64,000 nucleotides of DNA from Chelativorans alearensis. Its GTDB lineage: Bacteria > Pseudomonadota > Alphaproteobacteria > Rhizobiales > Rhizobiaceae. The stretch covers positions 170,916 to 234,915 of the forward strand of contig NZ_WQNI01000008.1 in assembly GCF_010993735.1 (NCBI RefSeq), given 5' to 3'. The first letter of the stretch is position 1, and the number at the start of each line of letters is the position of its first letter. The translations under genes and the position numbers were made by a program. Below are positions 18,181 to 25,781 of this stretch, piece after piece. The notes below the pieces were generated by a model, which saw only the letters and a program-made list of their open reading frames with translations, was not told the origin of the DNA and did not search any database.

Positions 18181-18197
18181 CCGCCGCTGCTCGGCGG
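18181..18197 (+). terminator. Possible short hairpin after the ATPase gene
   Basis: CCGCCG-CTGCT-CGGCGG forms a 6-bp GC stem directly after the ATPase stop. There is no U-tract; termination is only a possibility. Confidence 0.3.
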
Positions 18198-18214
18198 CCC
18201 AAGAGTCGCGCTCC

Positions 18215-18228
18215 TTGATCCGCGTCAA
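18215..18228 (+). promoter_or_regulatory. FNR/FixK-type box upstream of hsp20
   Basis: TTGATCCGCGTCAA (TTGAT-N4-GTCAA) is centred about 213 nt before the hsp20 ATG. This implies a long leader or an additional promoter. Confidence 0.5.
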
Positions 18229-18434
18229 TGATGCCGACGGTGCAAAGAGCTTTGATTAGAGCCTCTTCGAGTGGAGCCGGCACTGCAAAGCTTCACTGTG
18301 AAAACCGGACAAGCGACAAACCGGCCGGTCACAATGCTCGAGGAGCAACCCGCATTCCCCGCTGCCCAGATATCGAGTGGGCCTGAGATGCGAGGAACCG
18401 GGCTGTATGACACCAACACAGAGGAGATGAAATC

Positions 18435-18971
18435 ATGGCCGAGACCGCCACCAAACTGCCGATCAAGAACGAGAAGAAGTCCGCGCCGACTTCCGAGGCG
18501 CATTGGTCGCCTTTTGAGGCCCTTCATCGCGAGATCGACCATCTGTTCGACAATTTCCATCCCTCCGGCTGGCGGCGTTCGCCACGGCCTTCCCTATTCG
18601 ATCTGGAGATCGAATGGCCGCGCCCGGTTACATGGGGGGTCGCGCCGGCGATGGATCTGGTCGAGAAGGACGGCGCCTATGAAATCAGCGCCGAACTGCC
18701 GGGTCTTGACGAGAAGAACATCGAGATCAAGCTGTCCAACGGCACATTGACGATCAAGGGCGAAAAGACGGAGGAGAAGGAAGAGCGCGAGAAGGAATAC
18801 TACCTTTCGGAGCGCCGCTTCGGTTCCTTCCATCGCAGCTTCGGCGTTCCGAAAGGTGTCGACGCTGACAAGATCGACGCAAAATTCGCCAAGGGCGTCC
18901 TGACGGTGACCCTGCCGAAGTCGGCGGAAGCGAAGAAGAGCGAGAAAAAGATCAGCGTGAAAGCCGCGTGA
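18435..18971 (+). CDS. Small heat shock protein Hsp20
   Basis: This 178-residue holdase chaperone has an alpha-crystallin domain at about residues 75-170 (DLVEKDGAYEISAELPGLDE, later KGVLTVTLPKS with the conserved G-L motif). The N-terminal arm is rich in Trp/Phe/His (SPFEALHREIDHLFDNF) and the C-terminus is Lys-rich. GAGGAG lies about 10 nt before ATG 18435. Small Hsps of this type protect proteins during stress or dormancy and are often in FNR/FixK-dependent sets. Confidence 0.92.
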   Translation: MAETATKLPIKNEKKSAPTSEAHWSPFEALHREIDHLFDNFHPSGWRRSPRPSLFDLEIEWPRPVTWGVAPAMDLVEKDGAYEISAELPGLDEKNIEIKLSNGTLTIKGEKTEEKEEREKEYYLSERRFGSFHRSFGVPKGVDADKIDAKFAKGVLTVTLPKSAEAKKSEKKISVKAA

Positions 18972-19180
18972 GCGGCCCTGACGCGTCATAGACCGGATTC
19001 GAGGCAGGTGGCGAACGACCTGCCTCAGCGGCCTATATAGACCGGTCCAGACAAGCACCGGCAATACAATCGCAAGGTAGGAGCGGCGATGCTCCACGAC
19101 CGACATGAAGCTGGTCGAGATCCAACGCTTCACCAAACGACGAGGCAGCCGTGCCCTGTCAGGGACAACGGGAAGCATCG

Positions 19181-19621
19181 ATGATCATTCGCAATCTGAC
19201 TGAGGCCGAATGCGCCGAGGCACTCACCGAAAACCGGCTCGGTCGCCTCGCCTGCGCCAGGGACGGGCAGCCTTATGTGGTGCCGGTCTACTACGCCTAT
19301 GCGGACCGACATCTTTATGCGTTTTCGCTGCCAGGCAGGAAGATTGACTTCATGCGGGTCAATCCACTGGTCTCGGTGCTGGTCGAGTCGGCGCAGCAGG
19401 GCGGCTGGCGCAGCGTCGTTGTCGACGGGCGCTATGAAGAACTGCCCGACGAGATCGGCCACAAGCGCGAGCGCGACCATGCGTGGGCACTCTTGAGCAG
19501 ACACGCTGACTGGTGGGAACCGGGCTCCCTCAAACCCATCCTGCCGGTCTCCATCCATGCGGAGGAGATATTCTTCCGCATTGCCATCGATCGGATGTCG
19601 GGACGGGAGGCGAAGGCGTAG
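19181..19621 (+). CDS. PPOX-like flavin-binding split-barrel protein
   Basis: These 146 residues resemble the pyridoxamine 5'-phosphate oxidase-like FMN-binding family: LTEAECAEALTENRLGRLAC, then DGQPYVVPVYYAY and VSVLVESAQQGGWRSVVVDG. Such short members are flavin reductase or F420/FMN-binding proteins of uncertain reaction. ATG 19181 follows CGGGAAG. It sits between hsp20 and the CBS-BON gene in a block of oxygen-limitation genes; similar proteins occur in dormancy regulons of other bacteria. Confidence 0.8.
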   Translation: MIIRNLTEAECAEALTENRLGRLACARDGQPYVVPVYYAYADRHLYAFSLPGRKIDFMRVNPLVSVLVESAQQGGWRSVVVDGRYEELPDEIGHKRERDHAWALLSRHADWWEPGSLKPILPVSIHAEEIFFRIAIDRMSGREAKA

Positions 19622-19629
19622 CCGAGCGG

Positions 19630-19790
19630 CCCACCGGGCGACGAATTGACCGTCGATCGGTTTATTCGCACCGGCCATGAATGACGTCCGGTCGGAGCTG
19701 AGCCACATGATCAGCTCCGGCGTGCCCACGCGACCGATGGCATGTAGCGGGTCCATCATTTCGTGCGTGATCTTCGCGCGCTGGGCCGCA
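19630..19790 (-). pseudogene. Remnant of a short-chain dehydrogenase C-terminus
   Basis: On the minus strand the translation HAIGRVGTPE, then LIMWLSSDRTSFMAGANKPI, then DGQFVAR closely follows the SDR C-terminal pattern HPIGRxGTPEEVA-x-LWL-SDxxSF-TGA-x-PVDGG. A few residues are deleted after GTPE, and the frame runs on without a natural start. It occupies most of the gap between the PPOX and CBS genes. The small 5'-truncated SDR at 15105 is a separate case. Confidence 0.5.
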
Positions 19791-19858
19791 CGGTCGTTGA
19801 CCCGTGCCAATCCCGCCCTCGGTGATAGGGCGCATGCGACGCTGTGCCCGGCCGCCTG

Positions 19859-19872
19859 TTGAGGCAGATCAA
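19859..19872 (+). promoter_or_regulatory. FNR/FixK-type box upstream of CBS-BON gene
   Basis: TTGAGGCAGATCAA (TTGAG-N4-ATCAA) is centred about 70 nt before the ATG. A class II position predicts a start near 19907 and a 29-nt leader. Confidence 0.55.
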
Positions 19873-19900
19873 GGCGGCACGGAACGAATCCGCCATTCAT

Positions 19901-19914
19901 GTGATTGAAATCAA
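19901..19914 (+). promoter_or_regulatory. Second FNR/FixK-like box before CBS-BON gene
   Basis: GTGATTGAAATCAA (TGAT-N4-ATCA core) ends 21 nt before the ATG. This is too close for activation at -41.5, so it may be a second or repressing site. Confidence 0.35.
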
Positions 19915-19935
19915 GGAAAGACTGGGAGCGGCACC

Positions 19936-20637
19936 ATGAAGGCCAAGGACATTATGACGACGCACATCGTAACGATAAGCCCGCAACACAGCGTTCGGCA
20001 TGCTGCCCAGATCATGCTCGACAATGGCATCAGCGGCCTGCCGGTGACCGACGATGAGGGCCATCTCGCAGGCATCATCACCGAAGGAGACCTGTTATGC
20101 CGGGCCGAGATCGGTGCCGACCATTTCCTTCTCCCCGATAATTCGCCCCCAGACGCGCACCAGCAGGCATATAGTTATGCCAAGAACCACAGCTGGAAGG
20201 TCGCCGATGTGATGACGGTGGACGTGGTCAGTATCGAAGAGGACACGCCCATAGGCCGCGTCGCGGCACTGATGGCCGAGCATCATGTAAAGCGGCTGCC
20301 GGTCATGAAAGACGGGGCTCTGGCAGGCATCGTCAGCCGCGCTGATCTCCTGCGCGCCATAGCGGTGGCGAAGCTCGAGGCGCCGGTGACAGGTGACGAA
20401 GCGATCCGCCGCAGCGTTCTTGCCCGGCTGGGCGAGGTGAACGAGCTCAACGGCGTCAGGCTGGGCGTGATCGTCTCGGACGGTATCGTGCACCTATGGG
20501 GTGACGTTGATTCCGAGGCCGCTCGCCGGGCGGCGAATGTGGTTGCGGAAGGCATCCGTGGTGTCGCCGGTGTTGTTGATCATCTGGGCGTCATCGCCAC
20601 TGTCGACCGGCATGAGAACCTTGAAAGCCACGGGTAA
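19936..20637 (+). CDS. CBS-domain pair plus BON domain protein
   Basis: The 233-residue protein has two CBS domains (about residues 1-60 and 90-150; motifs GISGLPVTDDEGHLAGIITE and VKRLPVMKDGALAGIVSRAD) and a C-terminal BON domain (about 160-225). CBS pairs bind adenine nucleotides and often sense energy state; BON domains are associated with membranes or phospholipids. Such proteins are common in low-oxygen and dormancy gene sets. The pfkB-like gene starts 8 nt downstream, so the two are co-transcribed. Confidence 0.9.
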   Translation: MKAKDIMTTHIVTISPQHSVRHAAQIMLDNGISGLPVTDDEGHLAGIITEGDLLCRAEIGADHFLLPDNSPPDAHQQAYSYAKNHSWKVADVMTVDVVSIEEDTPIGRVAALMAEHHVKRLPVMKDGALAGIVSRADLLRAIAVAKLEAPVTGDEAIRRSVLARLGEVNELNGVRLGVIVSDGIVHLWGDVDSEAARRAANVVAEGIRGVAGVVDHLGVIATVDRHENLESHG

Positions 20638-20644
20638 CGGACGC

Positions 20645-21571
20645 ATGAGTCCCATCCTGACCATCGCCCTCAACCCCGCTATCGACCTGTCGAGCGAAGC
20701 GGAGGCGATCCATCACACGCGCAAGGTCCGCACGATCAACGAGCGATATGATCCCGGTGGCGGCGGGATCAATGTCGCCCGCGTGATCGACACGCTCGGC
20801 GGGGAGGCTGAGGCGCTCTTTGCCGCCGGAGGCGAGACGGGTGCAATGCTCGACCGGCTCTTGAAGCAGGAAGGCATCCGGCGCCGCCATGTTCCGATCG
20901 CCGGCCAGACGCGCATCAGCTTCATGGTCAGAGAGAAAAGCACCGGCCTCGAATACCGCTTCGTTCCGAAAGGGCCGGAAGTCAAGGGCGAGGAGCTCCG
21001 GCCCTGTCTTGACGCGGTCGCCGCGCACGAGGCTGGCTACGTTGTGGCCAGCGGCAGCCTGCCGGCCGGCGCGCCGGCGGACATTTACGTCAAAATGGCT
21101 GAGTTCACGCGCGGGCGCGGAGCAAGATTTGTTCTCGACAGTTCCGGCCACGGGCTGCGTGAGACACTGGAACGATCGCGTGTCTTTCTGGTGAAGCCGA
21201 GCATCGGAGAGCTTGAGCAACTGGTCGGCGGGAAGCTGGACGAGGACGGCGTGTGCCGCGCCGCCACCCGGCTTGTCGAACGCGGCGCGGCCGAGCTGGT
21301 GGCGGTGACAATGGGTATCGAGGGCGCCGTCCTGGCCAGCGCCGATGGCATCTTACGGTTGCCCGCCATCCATGTGCGCGAACGCTCGGCGGTCGGCGCT
21401 GGTGACAGTTTCCTGGCGGCGATGACCTTGGCTCTTTCCCGCGGCGGGGCAACGGAAGATGCGTTCCGCTACGGTATCGCCGCCGGGGCGGCGGCGGTCA
21501 TGACACCCGGAACGGAACTGTGCCGGCGCGAAGATGTGGAAAGACTCTACCACTGCCTGAAGGGGCCGTAG
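20645..21571 (+). CDS. PfkB-family sugar kinase (phosphofructokinase type)
   Basis: This is a 308-residue ribokinase-superfamily kinase. The N-terminus ILTIALNPAIDLS with GGGGINVARVIDTLGG is typical of the 1-phosphofructokinase/6-phosphofructokinase-2/tagatose-6-phosphate group. The catalytic GAGDSFLAAMTLALSRG motif lies at about residues 250-266. It would feed hexose phosphate into glycolysis. ATG 20645 begins MSPILTIALNP 8 nt after the CBS gene. The exact substrate (fructose 6-phosphate versus 1-phosphate) cannot be told. Confidence 0.88.
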   Translation: MSPILTIALNPAIDLSSEAEAIHHTRKVRTINERYDPGGGGINVARVIDTLGGEAEALFAAGGETGAMLDRLLKQEGIRRRHVPIAGQTRISFMVREKSTGLEYRFVPKGPEVKGEELRPCLDAVAAHEAGYVVASGSLPAGAPADIYVKMAEFTRGRGARFVLDSSGHGLRETLERSRVFLVKPSIGELEQLVGGKLDEDGVCRAATRLVERGAAELVAVTMGIEGAVLASADGILRLPAIHVRERSAVGAGDSFLAAMTLALSRGGATEDAFRYGIAAGAAAVMTPGTELCRREDVERLYHCLKGP

Positions 21572-21634
21572 CGGAATTGCAGCGAAACCCAGGGCACTCC
21601 CAGACCCACGCGATCCCCCATAGCACCGTGCCGG

Positions 21635-22606
21635 TCAGGCTGCCGGCATCACGTTTGACAGTGCCACAGCCGCGCCGCGCAGGCCCGCGTCCTGAGTCTT
21701 GATGACGTGAACCGGCAGCTTTTCCAGGAAGGAAGCCAGTCTCCCCTTGGAGGCGAACGCGGCACAGAACGCGTCTGTTGCGAGGAGATCCAGGACCCGT
21801 GGCGCGATACCGCCGCCCAGATACACGCCACCGCGAGCGCCATAAAGAAGGGCAACGTCACCGGCGAAGCGACCGAGCCACTTCACGAAATGTCCGAGCA
21901 CTTCCCCGGCGAGCGGGTCCTCCCCTGCCAGTCCGAGTTCCACGATCTCGGCCACCGGCAACGGCCCGACATTCTGTCCTCGCGTGCATCCTAACGCTTC
22001 GTAGAGCCGGGCAAGTCCTGGACCCGAGATAAGCTGCTCGGCCGAAACATGCCCCCCACCCTCCCTGATCCGGGCGACGATTTCCAGCTCATCGGCATTT
22101 TCCACAGGAAACGACACATGTCCGCCCTCGGTAGGAACGGCGACCCAGCCGGACGGAGCCGGGACGAGCCCTGCAACGCCCAGCCCGGTCCCCGGTCCGA
22201 GTACGACCTTGGCTCCGCCTTCGGACGGCTTGCCTCCTCTGATCTCCTGCAGATCGTGTGTTGTCAAATAAGGCAAGGAAAGTGCCAGCGCCTCGAAGTC
22301 GTTGACGACGTGAAGATATTCCGCTCCGGTTACAGCCTTCAGTTCGGCTCGTGTGAAGGACCAAGGCAGGTTTGTAAGGCGCAATTCCTCACCCGCCACG
22401 GGGCCGGCGATCGCGATGCCCGCCATCAAAGGGCGGTGTGGAATGGAAGCCAAATAGGCCTTGACCGCGTCCTGCAGCGACGCGAACATATTGCAGCGGA
22501 ATATGACGAAATGATCGATCGTCAGTTCATCAATGTCCGTGATGGCGAAACGAGCGTGGGTGCCGCCGATATCACCGACAAGGGCCTGGCGCGGATTTGC
22601 TTTCAT
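21635..22606 (-). CDS. glk: Glucokinase
   Basis: Glucokinase phosphorylates glucose with ATP. The 323 residues show the ATP-binding motif LVGDIGGTHARFAI, a catalytic region with HVVNDFEALALSLPYL and GPGTGLGVAGLVP, and EGGHVSFP. This is the Glk (not ROK) family. ATG 22606 has GGGAG 7 nt upstream. It lies on the same strand as the ABC importer and is the natural second step after uptake. An FNR-like site lies 105 nt upstream, so it can also be transcribed alone. Confidence 0.92.
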   Translation of the reverse strand: MKANPRQALVGDIGGTHARFAITDIDELTIDHFVIFRCNMFASLQDAVKAYLASIPHRPLMAGIAIAGPVAGEELRLTNLPWSFTRAELKAVTGAEYLHVVNDFEALALSLPYLTTHDLQEIRGGKPSEGGAKVVLGPGTGLGVAGLVPAPSGWVAVPTEGGHVSFPVENADELEIVARIREGGGHVSAEQLISGPGLARLYEALGCTRGQNVGPLPVAEIVELGLAGEDPLAGEVLGHFVKWLGRFAGDVALLYGARGGVYLGGGIAPRVLDLLATDAFCAAFASKGRLASFLEKLPVHVIKTQDAGLRGAAVALSNVMPAA

Positions 22607-22710
22607 TCTTTGCTCCCATATGAGCATCACCGCCCGAACGGCGCGTCAACTACTGCCGGCGGACGTCCTCCGCCTTCGAACATCTTTCAAGCATCTCGAT
22701 GATCGATACC

Positions 22711-22724
22711 TTGATCTGCATCAT
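22711..22724 (-). promoter_or_regulatory. FNR/FixK-type box upstream of glk
   Basis: TTGATCTGCATCAT (TTGAT-N4-ATCAT) has one mismatch in the second half-site. A class II start near 22676 would give a 70-nt leader. Confidence 0.45.
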
Positions 22725-22791
22725 ATCGACGGTAACGGGTCCCTCATCATTGATCGCCGGCGCTGCCTGAATGGTGACACAGGCAAAACGG

Positions 22792-23919
22792 TCAAATTTT
22801 AAGGACCGTTGGATGAAGCCGTTTTCCTGTTTCCGGGTCGAACAGCTTCGCGCCGTCCATGTTGACCTCGAAGCGGTATCTGGTGTCGACGGGCGCCTTG
22901 TCCTCGGGATGAACGCGGGCAATTGCCTCGATGCCGCCCAGTGTGAAGACGAGCAGCGTATCCGGCCCGGTCGGCTCGACGACATCGATCATTCGCTCGA
23001 AGCCAAAGGTCGCCCTGCCAGGCCTCTGAGTGCCTTCGCGGCCGATCGTTTCCGGCCTCAGCCCCAGATAGAGCTCGCGGTCGAGATACGCTCTGGCGGA
23101 GCCCGCGAGCGCCACGGGTACTGGGAACTGGATGGTGCCTTCCTCATCCGTCACTTCCAGCCGAAGCCCGCTCTTTTCGACCACCCTCACCTTGAAAAGG
23201 TTCATCGACGGCGAGCCGATGAAGCTCGCGACGAAGAGATCGACGGGCTCCTCGTAGATCGCCTCTGGCGGGGCGAACTGGCGGATGGTGCCGTTGTCCA
23301 TGACCGCGATCCGCGAAGCGAGCGACATGGCCTCGATCTGGTCGTGGGTAACGTAGATCACGGTCTTGCCGAGACGCTGGTGCAGCTTCTTGATCTCGGT
23401 GCGCATCTCCACGCGCAGCTTGGCGTCGAGATTGGAGAGCGGCTCGTCGAACAGGAAGACGTCCGGATTGCGCACCAGCGCGCGGCCCATGGCGACGCGC
23501 TGCCGCTGGCCGCCGGAGAGTTGGCCGGGCTTGCGGGTAAGCAGCGTCTCGATGTGCAGAAGCTCGGAAACCTCGGCCAGCGCCTTCTCGCGCGCCTCCT
23601 TCGGCACGTGGCGGGTGACCATGCCGAAGGTGATGTTGTCCTCGACCGACTTGGTCGGATAGAGCGCGTAGGACTGGAAGACCATTGCTATGTCGCGGTC
23701 CTTCGGCGCCACGTCGTTGACCTTGCGCTTGCCGATGAAGATGTCGCCGGTGGAAAGCGTCTCAAGGCCGGAGACGAGGTTGAGCAAAGTGGACTTGCCG
23801 CAGCCCGAGGGGCCCACCAGCACTACGAACTCGCCCTCCTCGATGTCGAGGTCGATGCCCTTGATCACCTCGTTGGCGCCAAAGCGCTTGCGCACTTTCC
23901 TCAACCGGATGTCGGACAT
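22792..23919 (-). CDS. Sugar ABC transporter ATP-binding protein (UgpC/MsmK type)
   Basis: This is a 375-residue ATPase with Walker A GPSGCGKST, Q-loop MVFQSYALYP, signature LSGGQRQRVAMGRALVRNP, Walker B VFLFDEPLSNLD and H-loop THDQ, followed by a C-terminal OB-type TOBE region (about residues 240-375). The loop after ALYP reads TKSVEDNITFGM rather than the usual HMTV; this may be a neutral variant. It starts 4 nt after the permease stop. It energises the importer encoded upstream. Confidence 0.92.
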   Translation of the reverse strand: MSDIRLRKVRKRFGANEVIKGIDLDIEEGEFVVLVGPSGCGKSTLLNLVSGLETLSTGDIFIGKRKVNDVAPKDRDIAMVFQSYALYPTKSVEDNITFGMVTRHVPKEAREKALAEVSELLHIETLLTRKPGQLSGGQRQRVAMGRALVRNPDVFLFDEPLSNLDAKLRVEMRTEIKKLHQRLGKTVIYVTHDQIEAMSLASRIAVMDNGTIRQFAPPEAIYEEPVDLFVASFIGSPSMNLFKVRVVEKSGLRLEVTDEEGTIQFPVPVALAGSARAYLDRELYLGLRPETIGREGTQRPGRATFGFERMIDVVEPTGPDTLLVFTLGGIEAIARVHPEDKAPVDTRYRFEVNMDGAKLFDPETGKRLHPTVLKI

Positions 23920-23923
23920 TCAA

Positions 23924-24817
23924 TCAACCTTTCACGGCACCGGCGGAAAGACCGCGGATGAAATACTTGCCGGCGAACACATAAACGATGAGGGTAGGAA
24001 TGGCGGCGATGATGGCCGCCGACATATCGACATTGTATTCCTTAACGCCCGTCGAGGAGGCGACTAGGTTGTTGAGCGCAACGGTCACCGGGTTGGAGTC
24101 GCCCACGGTAAACGCGATGCCGAACAGGAAGTCGTTCCAGATCTGCGTGAACTGCCAGATGACGGTCACCACGATCGCCGGCGGCGACATCGGCAGGACG
24201 ATGCGGAAAAAGATGCCGAAGAAGCCGGCGCCGTCCACCTTGGCCGCCTGCACGATGCCGTCTGACACGCTGATGAAGAAATTGCGGAAGAAGAGCGTGG
24301 TGAAGGCGAGCCCGTAGACGGTATGTACCAACACGAGGCCGGGCACTGTGCCGGCGAGGCCCATGGCACCCAGCGTGCGCGCCATGGGGAGCAGTACCAC
24401 CTGGAAGGGGATGAAGGCCCCGAACAGCATCAGGCCGAAGATGATGGCGGCGCCGCGGAAACGCCATTTGGTCAGCGCATAGCCGTTGATGGCGCCGAGC
24501 ATGGTCGACAGCACCACGGCCGGGATGACCATGGCGATAGAATTCCACACATAGGGCTTCAGCCCCTCGCATCGCACGCCGACGCAGGCCGAGTTCCAAG
24601 CGCGCAGGGTAGGCTCGAAGGTGATGTCTCTCGGAAGACTGAGAAGCGTGCCGGTGCGGATCTCCTCGAGCGGCTTGAGCGCCGTGACGACCATGACGAT
24701 CAGCGGCATGAGATAGTAGAGTACGAACAGCCCGAGCACGGCGAAGAGGATGAGGCGCAGGGCGGTGGACGCCGCGTTCTTCGGCCGGACGATGCCGTGG
24801 ACCTGACGCTCTCTCAT
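23924..24817 (-). CDS. Sugar ABC transporter permease (MalG type)
   Basis: These 297 residues have about six transmembrane helices and the EAA loop near FFISVSDGIVQAAKVDGAGF, where VDGAG is the coupling motif. There is an extended periplasmic loop after helix 1 (NSACVGVRCEGLKPYVWN), as in glucose-type importers of the GtsC family. Its start overlaps the end of the other permease gene by 4 nt. Confidence 0.9.
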   Translation of the reverse strand: MRERQVHGIVRPKNAASTALRLILFAVLGLFVLYYLMPLIVMVVTALKPLEEIRTGTLLSLPRDITFEPTLRAWNSACVGVRCEGLKPYVWNSIAMVIPAVVLSTMLGAINGYALTKWRFRGAAIIFGLMLFGAFIPFQVVLLPMARTLGAMGLAGTVPGLVLVHTVYGLAFTTLFFRNFFISVSDGIVQAAKVDGAGFFGIFFRIVLPMSPPAIVVTVIWQFTQIWNDFLFGIAFTVGDSNPVTVALNNLVASSTGVKEYNVDMSAAIIAAIPTLIVYVFAGKYFIRGLSAGAVKG

Positions 24818-25716
24818 TTCCGGCCTGCCCTGAGTTCGGAGTAGAGATAGGGTACGACCACCGCCATGACGGTGATCAGCATCATGACCGCGCTCGCCGC
24901 CGCCAGCCCCAGCTCGCTGCGCTGGAAGGCGTAGGAATACATGAAGGTGGCCGGCACGTCGGTAGCGATGCCCGGGCCGCCTGCCGTCAAAGCCACCACG
25001 AGGTCGTAGCTCTTGATGGCGAGGTGCATGAGCGTGATGAAGGCCGACAGAAAGACGGGCCGCAGCATCGGCAAGACGATGCCGACATAGGTGCGAATGG
25101 GCCCTGCCCCGTCAATGGCGGCCGCCTTGATGATCTCGTCGTCGATGGACCTCAGCCCAGCCAGGAACAGCGCCATCACGTAGCCGGAAGACTGCCAGAC
25201 GCCGGCAATGACGATAGTGTAGATCGCCATGTCGCGATCGACCAGCCAGTCGAACTGGAAGCTCTCCCAGCCGATGTCGTGCATCAACTTCTCGATGCCG
25301 AGCGTGGGATTGAGGATCCACTTCCAGGCCGTACCCGTGACGATGAAGGAGAGCGCCATCGGGTAGAGATAGATGGTCCGGAGCACACCTTCGGCGCGGA
25401 TGCGCTGGTCGAGCAGGATGGCGAGCAGGATGCCGATCGCCATGCAGATCGCCATGAAGAGGACGCCGAAGACGACCAGGTTCTGAAGCGCCACATACCA
25501 GCGCGGCGTCTCCCACAGGCGGATGTACTGGATGAGCCCAGCGAACTCATAGCGCGGCATGATGCCGGAGCGAGTAAAGGAGATGTAGATCGTCCAGGCG
25601 ATGAAGCCGTAGACGAAGAACAGGCTCAGCGCGAAGGACGGTGCGACCACCAGTTTGGGCAGCCACAGATCGACGCGCCTAACGCGCATAAAGAGATTGG
25701 CCGGTGTGCGAGCCAC
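24814..25716 (-). CDS. Sugar ABC transporter permease (MalF type)
   Basis: These roughly 300 residues have six transmembrane helices; the EAA-like motif is LRSIDDEIIKAAAIDGAGPI. I chose GTG 25716 because GAGGGCGGG lies just upstream of it and downstream of the intergenic hairpin. A GTG at 25785 that overlaps the binding-protein stop would add 23 poorly conserved residues, and ATG 25689 has no ribosome binding site. Confidence 0.88.
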   Translation of the reverse strand: MARTPANLFMRVRRVDLWLPKLVVAPSFALSLFFVYGFIAWTIYISFTRSGIMPRYEFAGLIQYIRLWETPRWYVALQNLVVFGVLFMAICMAIGILLAILLDQRIRAEGVLRTIYLYPMALSFIVTGTAWKWILNPTLGIEKLMHDIGWESFQFDWLVDRDMAIYTIVIAGVWQSSGYVMALFLAGLRSIDDEIIKAAAIDGAGPIRTYVGIVLPMLRPVFLSAFITLMHLAIKSYDLVVALTAGGPGIATDVPATFMYSYAFQRSELGLAAASAVMMLITVMAVVVPYLYSELRAGRK

Positions 25717-25741
25717 TTTTCCCGCCCTCAGCAGAAAAGAA

Positions 25742-25767
25742 CCGGGCCGCCGAAAAGAACGGCCCGG
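25742..25767 (-). promoter_or_regulatory. Intercistronic hairpin after the binding-protein gene
   Basis: CCGGGCCG and CGGCCCGG form a perfect 8-bp stem with a 10-base loop, located between the solute-binding protein stop and the permease start. Such hairpins commonly make the binding-protein mRNA more abundant or stable than the rest of the operon. Confidence 0.55.
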
Positions 25768-25781
25768 CATCAAATGCGCGG

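Noticed and set aside
22650..22730. Small minus-strand frame ending SKAEDVRRQ upstream of glk
   Set aside because: No ribosome binding site and it overlaps a likely FNR-type site; treated as leader sequence.
22771..23961. Open frame of 396 codons opposite the sugar ATPase gene
   Set aside because: It mirrors an intact ABC ATPase with Walker motifs; no family resemblance on the plus strand.
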